A stretch of DNA of 64,000 bases. Source: Pleodorina starrii. Taxonomy: Eukaryota; Chlorophyta; Chlorophyceae; Chlamydomonadales; Volvocaceae. Location of the stretch: positions 2,934,461-2,998,460 of the forward strand of contig BRXU01000015.1 in assembly GCA_030267565.1 (NCBI GenBank), in the 5' to 3' direction. Below, piece by piece: positions 1 through 10,251 of this stretch; within the stretch, counting starts at the first letter, position 1, and every line of letters begins with the position of its first letter. Under the pieces are notes generated by a model. The model was given only the letters and a program-made list of their open reading frames with translations, made no database searches and was not told the origin of the DNA. The position numbers and the translations under genes were made by a program.

Positions 1-2303
1 CCGGCGGGGAGACTAGAGTAAACAGCTCGCACCTTGCCCCGTCTTGCGGGACGGGGCTGCTCGACGGTCTGCAGACCGCAGACGGCCGTTAGTTGTAGGC
101 TGGCAGCAGACGGCCTTTAGTCAGACGGCCTTGGCCTCTTTCATTCGCGTCAGCGCCGGACCTCGACTAGGGGCCCTCCTCGTTGAGCTCGCAGCCTAGC
201 ACGCCGGTCGAGATCCGCCAGCTCTGGTAGCTCTACCTAATTCTGCCTTCTTCTGCCTTCTTTTGCCTTATCCTGCCTAATTCTGCCTTCTCATGCCTTA
301 TTTTGCCTTCTGCTGCCTCCTTCTGCGGGTCTGAAGCGCACTAACGACTGCTGCTGACGTGTGCCAAGCGCCTCCAGCGCTCCGCGCCTTGTCGCCGCCT
401 CGGCCTAGGCACCGCCCGACTCTTGGCCCAAGCAGACCCAAGCCGCTGCCTTCGGCTGCCGTACGAGTGGGGCAATGCGTCAGTCACATAGACGCAGGCG
501 AATGCGACTAGGCGAGCCTCCGGGTTGGCAACCAACGACTGCCGATGATGATGATATGGGTGTCCCTTGTCCGGAGCACCCCAATCCAGAGCCATCTTCG
601 GCCAGCAATCAGGGCAATCCGTCCCGATGGCAGCATCCCCCTTTGCCACTCCACTTCATTTCAACTCATGCAAGGCATTCCATTCGTTCAACCGCCGCCC
701 GTCCTTGACCCGTACCGCTGTGTACCCCCTAAAGAGGCACGCCGCCACGAGCCGCCGCAGATTCAACGCCGCAGCGTCAGCGTGACAGGCAGCGCGGTAA
801 ACAACGCCAATGCCTTGCCCGGCGGCAGCTAGGCCGCCGTAAAATACGGTACAACCGCGCAGCGCCCGGCAAAGACCAACTCCCTACAATAATATCAGAC
901 CTGCTCCCTCCGTGATGCGGCGGCGCGCAGTCAGCTTTGAGTGCCCGGGGGCCCCAGCTGGCCGTCAAATGACGATTGAGCCTAACGCGACCGACAATGA
1001 GCGTGGCCTGGAGCAGCAAGGAACCCAGTCTCGTCGAAAACAACCACCACCAGCGACAACCGGGGCCCCTCGCGCAGAACGACCCCCCCGCACACCCCGC
1101 CTGCGCGCTTGATACCGGTATGTACCCTCCTTCCGCGCGGCGTGTGCAGGGCCAGCCGCTCCGGTCTTTTTGATGCCCCTCGCCTGACAACCCCTACCAC
1201 GGTAGACGGTACCGTTCCGTGCCTGGCAACCGCGAGAGCAACAATCAACATCAGCAACAGCGCGCCAAGGGGCAACGCACAACTACCAACTACCAAGTAC
1301 TCATCAATTCATCAATGGTTGCAATGCCGTGCGCGCAGCTGCGCGCGCGAGGCCTACCGGTACCTAGACATATCTCTACTTCTCTACCCAGTGAATTCCT
1401 GCGGGCCAGGCCCAGCCCAGCCCAGCCCAGCCCAGACCGCATCGACCACCCCCGCCCCATCCCGCGCCGCGCGGTTTCGGAGCACCGAATGAATGCAGTA
1501 AACCATGTGGTGTGGTTCGCCAACGTCCTTTCGCACCAACCCAATCACGATTGTACGACAGGACGATGCTCGAGGACCAAAGCTCCGAAACCGATTGCCC
1601 GCCGCCTAGTCGGGTGCGGTATAAAAACACGACCTGCACGGATTGCCGTTAAGGCCAGACGGCGCGCGCGCTCGAGAGCCGGCACGTGTTCGCGTCGCAT
1701 TCGTATTCGCTCACGCGTGGGCGCGCGCCTGGCAGCTCAGAGCCGAGGCCCAGTGTCAGGGAGCGGCGGAGGCCGCAAGTGAGCGCGCACTGGCGCAGCC
1801 GCAAGTAATGCGCGTAGCTGCTTGGCTAACGCCCTTGACAACAACAATCGAATCCCGGTCTTACGGCGGCCCCAAAACCCCTCCCCAAACCCTAACCAAA
1901 CACGAGCATCAATCAACGCGAGGCGCCGCAAGCGCGCACGCACACGCCTCGCGGGGGCCTCGCGGCCCTCCACACACGCACTGGCGCAGCACTCCTGCCT
2001 GGACAACAAAGCTCCGCACGTCCTAAATGCACTTCTCTGCGGACCGGGTGCATGGAGCCCGTCGCGCAACCGTACCAGAGGCCATTCATTCCTCGCCACC
2101 GCATCCACGGTGTAGCGCCCCCGTCCCGCGCCTCTCCCACCGGCGCTGCCCACCCCAGCTCCTTCCACCAGCACCTTTCGCCACCTGGCCCCTTCCCTCC
2201 TCCCCATCCCCCGCCTCTCCCCCTCCCTCGACCCCGCCCCCCGCGCTTCTTCATCAATCTTTCGTTCGTTCTCCCCCCCATTCCCACCCCCCCCTCTCCC
2301 CGC
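1..2303. other. Non-coding or unassigned left flank
   Basis: No open frame here resembles a known protein and none joins to a neighbour through splice sites. The sequence is GC- and CT-rich, with short cagacggcc reiterations near 78-132, a (CCCAG)n run near 1409-1435 and long pyrimidine tracts near 2150-2300. The last few hundred bases should contain the 3' UTR of the minus-strand EF-hand gene ending at 2304, although I saw no TGTAA signal on that strand here. Confidence 0.5.
238..330. repeat. Degenerate tandem repeat, TTCTGCC(T/A)(T/A) units
   Basis: About nine or ten imperfect copies of an 8-10 base unit built around TTCTGCCTT follow each other with small substitutions. It is a simple degenerate minisatellite with no coding interpretation. 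Confidence 0.75.
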
Positions 2304-5300
2304 CTACTGGCCGTTGATCTCCTCCATTAGTTTCCGCTGCGCCTCCTCCATATATCGCGTGTAGTTGAGGGTGTACCACTTTCGGAACGCCGCCCACCGC
2401 ACCACGCCGCTGCCCTCTTCGTCGATGGCCTTGAACATGCCTGAGGGCAGTCAGGACGATACCACAGCGGAGGCGGGGGCTAAAAAGAACGACCCGGGGT
2501 TAGGTTTGTTTTTCCGCGGACAGGACAGCGAGAGCCCGTGTACCGATCCGGATGATGCGGAGGCGGAGAGGGGTGCTGGGTGGGGGGCTGCGTGGGTGGG
2601 GCTGTCCTACACGCTCAACGAGACCAGGTGCTTCACAGCCCAAAAGGACACCAAAAGCGGAACCCACATGCTACACAACGGCTGCAGCTCTAGGAAACAC
2701 TCCCACGCCCCCGCACTCGTAGACGATAAGCATAGAAAGCTGCATTTCGGGGGAGCTGCGATGCCGAAAGCCCAGGGCCAGGGGCCGAAGCACTCGCGTG
2801 AACGAGGCGCCGGCGGCAGCGGGTGCCTGCCTGTAGCCCGGCAGGCTGTGGGTGAATGGGGGGGCGTAAGGCCTGCCCCTGCCCCAGCCCAAGGCACGGG
2901 GGGAGGGGGCCGGGCGATCGCCGGAGACGGGATGGGGGCATCTCGGAGCCAACCGCGCGCCCTTGCGTTGCCAGCCTACCTTGGGCCTCTTCGGGGGTGT
3001 GGCCTGCAGGGGGCGGGCGGCCGCGCGGAGGCAGGCGGGAGTGGGGTGAGGCGCGGCGGAGGAGCTTCAGAAGAGGCGGGCGAGCAGAAGAAAAGCCGGC
3101 CTTAACAGAGGTGCGGACGGACGGGGAGGACGGACAGGACCGGATAGGGCCGGGCGGGCGCATGCGTGTTGCCTGGGCCACCGACCGTTTCGGGCGGAGG
3201 CCATGCAAAGGGCGCAGGAAGGCCCCGGCTCGCGCGACCCAGCCATGCCCCACGTTCCGCGCTCCTCGACGTCTTTCGCCAGCCACACAACGAAATCACG
3301 CCACGCGGCCCGCCGCCGGCCACTGCGGCCAACCAGCGCCACTGCGCCAGGCGCCAGGCGGCGGCGGGCAGTCCACGCGCACCCGCAAGACGCAGCGCGC
3401 GCGCTTTCCATTCCGCCCTTGGTCCTCCTGCCCCCTGGCTCCTACGGAGCCATGCGTTGGCTCTCATGCGGAAGCTGTACCAGAGAGCTGTGCGGCCGCA
3501 TCCTAACAACGCACCCCCACGGCGCGCGTGCCCCTGCCCGTCCCTGCCCGTCCCCGCCTGCCCGCCCCTGCCCGTCCCTGCCTGCCCGCCCCTGCTTCAC
3601 CCACCCGTCAGCTCCATGGCGCTCACAAACTCCTCCTCGTCCAGCTCGCCCCGCTGGTCGTCGTCAAACACCGCAAAGACGCCCTGCCAAGAGATAGTGG
3701 GGTGAGGGTGTAGAGGGTTGGAAACAAAAAGGATACCGCAGCGGAGGGACGTAGGCGACCGAGAACCCAAGGGACGGCCGCAAGGGGGGTGGAACAGGGA
3801 CGGTCGCAGGCAACGGGCGCTGATTGCGGTCGTTCACATCGGCAACAGAACACAGCCACTGGGAGACGCGAGATGGAGGCGAAGGTAGCCATAGCAGGAT
3901 CACAGGCGGGAGGGAGGTGTGGGAGGGAAGACGGAGAGACTGGAGCGGGGTGCGTGCGTGGAGGAGCCAGCGTGCCAGACCCGGGGGTTATCCTCGGGTC
4001 GGCCGGAGAACACACGGGTGTGTGTGTGAGCGAGTGCTGGGTTGGGCCGCAGCCTGGCTGCCCGCAAACGAGGCGCAATCGAGCGCGGATGCGCCGGCAG
4101 ACGGACGCTGCACGATGCGCGCCCGCCCATACCGAAGCACCTGTTGCTTCGCTGCGGAGGGGATCTCGCTGCGGAGGCGGGGTGTGGGGGTCAGGGAGTG
4201 ATACGCTCCTTTATATAAAAATGAGTCACTGCGGACGTTGTTGGGGAGAGGGGGTGGTGGTGGTGTAGGCAAGGCCGCACCTGTATCTCGGCGAGCAGCT
4301 TGTCGTTTGCGGCCGCATCGGCCTGTGCCGCCGACATGCGGCCCTTGCGGCTGGCGGACATGGCTTGCAGCGTGCGCAGGTCGGCGGGGGAGGCCTCCGG
4401 GTACAGGGCCTGAACAACAGCATGTTGGGGGGAGGGGCGGGTTGGGGGGAGGAGGGACGGGGCGGGAGGAGGGACGGGGCGGGAAGGGGCGGCATGGGGT
4501 CGAGAGGCGGTATGGGGGGCGAGGAGGGCTGGGCACGGTGGTAGCGGCATCGGCAACGTCCTTCCCTCCTCTCCAGTAAGCCCACGCTTCCCAGGCTTCG
4601 CCGCCGCTCCTGATGCCACTTCTCCTGATGCTCCTGCAGCCCCCGCTGCTACCGCCGCCCTGCGCTTCCGCGGTGCCACCTGCCACCGCCCGTTGCCGCA
4701 GCTCGCCCCGGCCGGCCCCCGGCACCCCACCTTGAGCAGGTGGGCTGGAAGAGAATCATGCCGGTGCGTTCGGTGGTGGGCATTGCCCCTGCCGGGTTCT
4801 GGGCCCGTTCGCGAACGCCGCCTCCGTCTTTCTGCTTCCGCTGCGGTCCCGCTGCGGTTCCCGTTTCCGCTGCGGTCTCTCCTTTATCCACCCACCTTGA
4901 GCAGGTGCTGGAAGGAGATCATGCCGGTGCGGCCCCTGCCCTCGATGGCCCGAAATATGGACGTGAGGAAGGGCAGCAGGCCCGGCTGGGTGCGGGTGAA
5001 GTAGCGGCGGAGGTCGGCGATGGAGACGCGGCCGTCGCGGTCGGCGTCCATCTCGGCCCACACCTGGCCCAGCTCGCGCACCATGGGTCGGCTGGGGGCG
5101 GGGGGGAGAGAGGGTTACGAGTGAGTTGCGTCATTGGATCTGGTTGCAGCGGAGGAGGGGCGGGAGCGGGGAGGGGGGAGAAGAAGGACAGTCCGAACGA
5201 GCGGGCTGACAGGCTTTGATTAATAGACGGTCCGAAGCCGGAATAGGAGGGAGGGGAACGAAACAGGGGAGGCAAAATGGGACAACTCGAATAGGCAAGG

Positions 5301-8300
5301 CGAAGAATGTGAGCAGGGCGATGTCGATGACGGTGGTGATGGCGAAGACGGTGAAGAGAAAGAGGGGGCGTGTATGCGTGTGTACGTTTTGGGTGGGGAC
5401 GAAAAGAGGTCAGGGCAGCACCAGGGCAGTCCTCGTCACAGTCGAGGGGCTAAAGCGACAGTTATCCATGGGGGCAGGGAGATGGGTGGTAATGAGAACG
5501 GCGGGTGGGTGGTTGCGGGCGGGTGGGATGACATAACGGTAGCGCACGCGCCTCCCGGGCTGCAGCCGACACGAGATGGGGAGTTCTAAGAGGGCACGTA
5601 TGTGACATCTGGACAAGGGCCATGCGGGGTCCGCTGTACTCCTGCAAGCGGCGGCGGTGGCGCTGGTTGACAGGGGTAGCGCGGGGTTCCGTAAGCCCCA
5701 GCTCCACCTTCCCACCACCCCCGGCGCCGGCGGCGAATCCCCGCCCTTTCCCCTATGTAGGACGCCTCCCCGCAGGCAGGCAGGCAAGCAAGCGGCACTC
5801 ACGTGACGACCTGCACCTTGAACACCTCCGTTTTCGCGACGCAGTTGAGCCGGTTCGAACCGGGGACCACGTGTATTCGCGGCACGCGCTCCGCCAGCCG
5901 CATCTCAAGCTCCTTCTCCTCGCGCAGGGAGCTGCGACCCGGCGGGAAAGAGGGGGGGCGGGTGGATTACCAAGGTGAGACCGCAGCGGAGGAACGGCGA
6001 GGACGCTCGTGAACGGACCCAGGGAGCCAGGGCTGTATCGACGGAGGAGAGCGCAGCAGAGAGGCTTGGCGGGACGGAGGGGGAAGGGTCAATGAACGAT
6101 GCGTCGCGGCCCGTGAACGATGGCGATATCATCGCGGGGGAGAGAGACAGAACAATCCTGCCGATGTGGTGGCGGTGAACGAGTGAATTTGGGGCTGCGG
6201 GCCACGCGGCAGCGGCGGAGGGGCGAGCTAAGCGTCAGCAGGGGTGGTTGGGTGTGGATGTAACAGCTTACGTGCGAGTTACTGGAACCATGCGGGCTAC
6301 TGAAATCATTGGAGGAGCAAAGGCGGGGCGGGGCGGTGGGTGAGTAAGGGAAAACAGTCCCCCGCGGGGAAGGGCGTGGGGCGGGCGTCGACCCCAATCA
6401 TCCATGTGCGCGTGTCACACGGCGAACCACGTGAACAGGGGGGCCGTTTGGGGGGGAGGGGGACCCCGTTGGCGCACGTGTGCGTGTGCCGCGTAGCGGC
6501 CTAGAGGCGCGCGCGCGCAGCAGCAGCAACAAGAACGCGGTGATGGCATCGTAGTGGATGTCCCGACCCCGGCCCCGCCCCCGTTGCTGTATGGATGAGA
6601 GAGATAAGTGACTGCGAGACCAGACCACCAGCATCGCCGCCCCAGCGCAGCGGCGCAAGGGCAGGGGTGCTGCGGGCGGCCAAGAAGCGACAGACGAACA
6701 AGGGCGCGAGGGCCGCCGCAGGCTGCGGCAGGGCGGCGGGCAGGTGAGACCGCACGCAACCACCGCCCTCCTCCCTTGGCTCAGGTGTAAAGGAAGGCCC
6801 TGGCGTAAATCGACCCACTGCCATCTCTTTAAATCGACCCACTGCCATCTCCGTCTCTGCGCACGCCGACTCCATTTGTGGCAAGCCTGGCAGCACATTC
6901 CAACCACACCCGCACGACACGGCATCGCTGGTCCCCCGCAGATCCCCTCCTGCCTCGGCGCAACCCTCCCTCCCCGGCATGTTCCGCGTTACATATCCGA
7001 CTCGCATTCCACTCAGTACCCTTCCCCCCCACGCCCAGCCCTAGGCCGCTGCGCAGCCGCTGGCCCAGCCTGCCCACCTCAGCCGCTGCATAACCACCTG
7101 TGGGGAGGTTGGGGAGGAAAGGGGCGGATGGCGAGATCAGGGCGGGCAGCGCTAAATCAGTAGTCAGCAGGAGCCGGGGCACAGGCGCATGGCAGGTGAG
7201 AAGTTCTTCGCACCACAGTAACGTCATGGCAGGGAGCGAATCGCACCCCCCCGACCCGCTCCCGCATCCGGCCCCTGGGATCGTAGGCCCGCCCACACGT
7301 TCCTGCTCATCTCCGCTCCGCGGCTGCGGCAATGACGCACCTCCGTGAACTCCTGCAGGGTGACCGTCCCCCGCGAGGATCGATCCAGCGACTTGAAGAG
7401 CGCATCCACCGACTTGGCGCTCACTCCGCCTGCGGGGCCATATACGGGGCACGGTATAAAGCGGACGGCGGCACGGCACCGTGCTGATCACGTGCGCGGG
7501 TGGTGCACGCCGGTGCATGCATGCACGCAGTGCGCCTCGCCGGGAAGGCAGGCGGTACAGCGGCAGCGGGGGCGCGGCGGGTGGGAGTCACCCGCCTGGG
7601 TATCATCGCAAGCGGCGGCACGACGGCTTATGCCGGAGAGGAGGCGCGCTAAGCCGGCGACGGGGTGCGGGAAGGACTGCGCCGGCCGCGGGGGTTTTGG
7701 GTCCTAGTTCGCATCAATGGATGTTTTGTGGGGAGCTACGTGACAAGCTCGCGGTGGTGCCCAACCCAAAGGTGACGGAGCTGTACGGTTCTTCGTCCGG
7801 CGATCGCTGGCATTGCTAGTACGAGAGCAGGAGCGTTGCCTTGCCTCACAGGTCAAAGGATCAGGCCGCACCCCTGGGCGGTATCCACATGGCCAGGCGC
7901 CGGCTTGGCGCAGGCGCAGGCTTTTTGCCCTGTGCAGCGCACCGCAGCGCACCGCCGCGTCCTGGGTCGGCGCCACGGCCTCGACCCCATTTGGCGGCGG
8001 TACGGTTAGGCATTGCGGCTGCGAGTCGCGAAGCCGGCCCAGGCCTGCACCAGGAGCCATCCTACGCGGCTGGAAGCAGCCGCAATTGTTAGCTTTTTCG
8101 TTTGGGGGGGGGCCTGCGTCGGGTCGTTCCGCATTTCCGCTGGGCGCGGCCGCACTGCTTGTTCGTGCTGACGGCCGCGGCCCCGCCACTCCGTTCCCTT
8201 TCAGCGTGCTGCATAGCGAGGGCATCCGGGCCGCCGGCTTCAGTCCATGCCCAGAAATCCACAGGGTTTGCGATTTGCCCCGATCCGCGGTTCTTGGCGC

Positions 8301-8759
8301 GCTGGTGGCGCGCACCTTCCACCTCCTTGGAGAAGTAGGTGTAAAGGTCAGCCCAAGTCATCCCGGCGTATTGGTCGACGTTGCACCCCGAACTCTTCGC
8401 AACAGCTGCAAAAGTCTGAGGGCGGGGGCGGGGTTCTCTCAGGTAGTGCTTGCGACAGCAAAGCCTAACCGAGTAACCTGTCCGTTTCTTGGGGAACGCA
8501 CCTCCTTACAGGCATCCCTCCAGGGTTCAATCTCATCATAACTGGGGATTTTCCCAAGCGCGTGCTCGAAAAGAATTCTCAAGGCCGAGTTCAACGTGCC
8601 CATCGAAGTCTGGGAGGGAGTTGGCTAGCGTCCCATACATTCAAAAATTCTATGTTGCAGCTTGGTTTCGTGGCATACGGTCTCCAACTTGCCTGCAGTG
8701 TTGAGAAACTGCACGACAAAGAATACGGTGTGGACGAGACGGTCGGGTTGCGATGACAT
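2304..8759 (-). CDS. EF-hand calcium-binding protein, 10 exons, 355 aa
   Basis: Exons, 5' to 3' on the minus strand: 8759-8679, 8609-8502, 8415-8316, 7429-7341, 7097-7078, 5931-5803, 5091-4896, 4409-4281, 3683-3605, 2440-2304 (TAG). All junctions keep phase and the total is 1068 nt. Helix-loop-helix units are visible in order: SLDRSSRGTVTLQEF (exon 4), MDADRDGRVSIADL (exon 7, canonical D-x-D-x-D-G but Asp at position 12), two degenerate units, FDDDQRGELDEEEF (exon 9, good Ca ligands) and AIDEEGSGVVRWAAF (exon 10, degenerate). The N-terminal ~100 residues and the exon-6 segment match no domain I know. Exon 5 is a 20-nt micro-exon inferred from phase alone. The first ATG follows a TTTATACAA box, and the exon 1 donor (ACC|GTATGC) leaves a short 69-nt intron, so exon 1 is the weakest part. 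The likely role is calcium sensing; the partner is unknown. Introns carry three copies of the dispersed repeat. Confidence 0.75.
3731..3768 (+). repeat. Dispersed repeat copy (intron of EF-hand gene)
   Basis: Contains the core GATACCGCAGCGGAGGGACG followed by a variant tail. It shares this core with copies near 5975, 30085 and 56241 on this strand, and with reverse-complement copies elsewhere. Confidence 0.75.
4727..4768 (-). pseudogene. Duplicated, frameshifted end of EF-hand exon 7
   Basis: This 42-base segment repeats the 3' end and donor site of exon 7 (compare 4891-4930), with two extra bases and two substitutions. It reads ERTGMILFQP and then shifts frame, where the real exon reads GRTGMISFQHLLK. 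Its GTGGGG donor-like end is retained. The dispersed-repeat copy at 4792-4887 lies between the two versions. It is probably a local duplication and could act as a decoy donor. Confidence 0.7.
4792..4887 (-). repeat. Dispersed repeat copy with internal triplication
   Basis: Reverse-orientation copy beginning with GGTTCTGGGCCCGTTCGCGA. The CGCTGCGGT core is present three times in a row (about 4844-4877), so this copy carries a local expansion. It sits between EF-hand exon 7 and the duplicated exon fragment. Confidence 0.75.
5975..6030 (+). repeat. Dispersed repeat copy (intron of EF-hand gene)
   Basis: Contains GAGACCGCAGCGGAGGAACG and a tail with GTGAACGGACCC, matching the tail of the copy at 30085-30154. 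Confidence 0.75.
6806..6852. repeat. Direct duplication of a ~23-base segment
   Basis: Two nearly identical copies of a segment starting AAATCGACCCACTGCCATCT lie in tandem inside the intron between EF-hand exons 5 and 6. Confidence 0.85.
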
Positions 8760-10251
8760 TTGTATAAACCTCTCATTCTCAACATAACATAACTTTGATT
8801 CAGTCGATGAGGACTTCGCTTGCGCGCACTTTTCCTAGGAGTATTGCATACAAACGGCGTCAACGCGTTACACGGGTTTGTGACGGTGTCATGCCATAAA
8901 CCGTGGCTGCTGGTCATTTGCAGCTCTCGAAGAGTCCATTAGATGGCATCGCCGATTAGCTTCGACGAACAGGCCTCCAGCGCCAGCTCCAGCGACCTGT
9001 TTCAGGTGCCGCTCCAGAAAGTAGGAACGTATGTCCACACGCCACTATGACAAGGTCTTGTTGCGTTGTCAATCGCAGCAAACAGGATCGTCTCGGCGGT
9101 CCTCCACTCTTGATTGCCGTGCAGGGAGATAAAGCTGGACAGACGGCTCAGCGCGACATACACATACGATTGAGCGACGGCAACTTTGAGCACGACATCC
9201 TTGCATGTGAAGAGGATGAAAGTTCATTGGAGCTTCAGGAGCCAGCTCAGGGTGAACGTACGGGACCAGTGCTTACCGCGCCGGTGGGCCAGGGCCAGGC
9301 TGTGATTGCCTTCGATGCTGCTGATGCCCGGGATACGATCAGGTAAAATGGTTGCTCTGCTCTGGCCATTCAGCCCAATCGAGCGTGCGCCGTGTCGGCC
9401 GGTGCTGTCGGAACTGGCCGCAAAGATTCCCGGTTTTTTGCATCCCTCCATCAAGGCTTGCCGTGTGTGCTTATAGGTCATGCAATGCAACCATGCGTCG
9501 TCCACAAACGCGGTTGGGCTTAGCTTCCGCCAGCATTACGCGCAACGCATGACAAATACACACAAAGGGTGTACGTACGTAGTCGCCCTGTAGTCGCTCT
9601 GCAATCGCCCAATAGTGCGACAGCCGCGCATCACCGATATGAATGCACGAATATGGGCTGGAAGGCACATGAAGGGCGGGACGTGAAGTAGGCTAAACGG
9701 CGTGAATATTTACAGGGGGGCACAGAGTACCGCCGACGAGGAAGCACTGGACTAGGAAGACCGAAGCACAGCACCGCAACCCCAGGACAAGGCTGAACTA
9801 TCTAAGCCCGCTGGACAGCATGAGACAGCACGGGGCACGCATGATTGAGCCGTCAGTGCGGCTCCAGCACGAGGCGACAAAACTCATCGAGAAGTCATGG
9901 GCAAACATGTCGATGAAGCGCGCTGCTGTTCTGCGACTGTTTTTAGCAGGCAGCACTTGTTGACTAGGCAGTGAACCGACTCGAAACGTTGACGTGAATC
10001 GGTCGTAACTGCACTACCGAGAATGTGTGCCGTACATCAAACATCATTGACTGCGCTGTGTGCGCTTGAACTGGATTGCTGATAACCGCACCGGCCATTT
10101 TTGCCCCGTGTGCCCAAGAGCGGTCGAAGCGGTCGAACGCTTCGGCTCTTGGGTGAGACACCGATTGCCCGGCCTTTTCCCGCACAAAGCGCGGGGCACG
10201 CTAGCAAGGAGCGACCTGCAAAACCCTGAAACCCGAAAACCCTAGAACGCC
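8760..10251. other. Interval between divergent EF-hand and cyclin genes
   Basis: This should contain the divergent promoters. An open exon-like segment on the plus strand, 8943-9020 (MASPISFDEQ..., ending at a GTAGGA donor in phase 0), could be a 5' exon of the cyclin gene: the cyclin coding frame is open back to a possible phase-0 acceptor at 10243, just after an in-frame TAG. Minus-strand open frames at 9002-9193 and 9224-9505 and a plus-strand frame at 9120-9345 compete for the same bases. None could be assigned. Confidence 0.35.

Noticed and set aside
5840..5870. tRNA T-arm-like GGTTCGAACC
   Set aside because: It lies in EF-hand exon 6, and no acceptor stem or anticodon arm surrounds it.
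8943..9020. First exon of the cyclin gene
   Set aside because: Phase and donor fit, but the 1.2 kb to the next exon and competing frames leave it unproven; mentioned only as an alternative.
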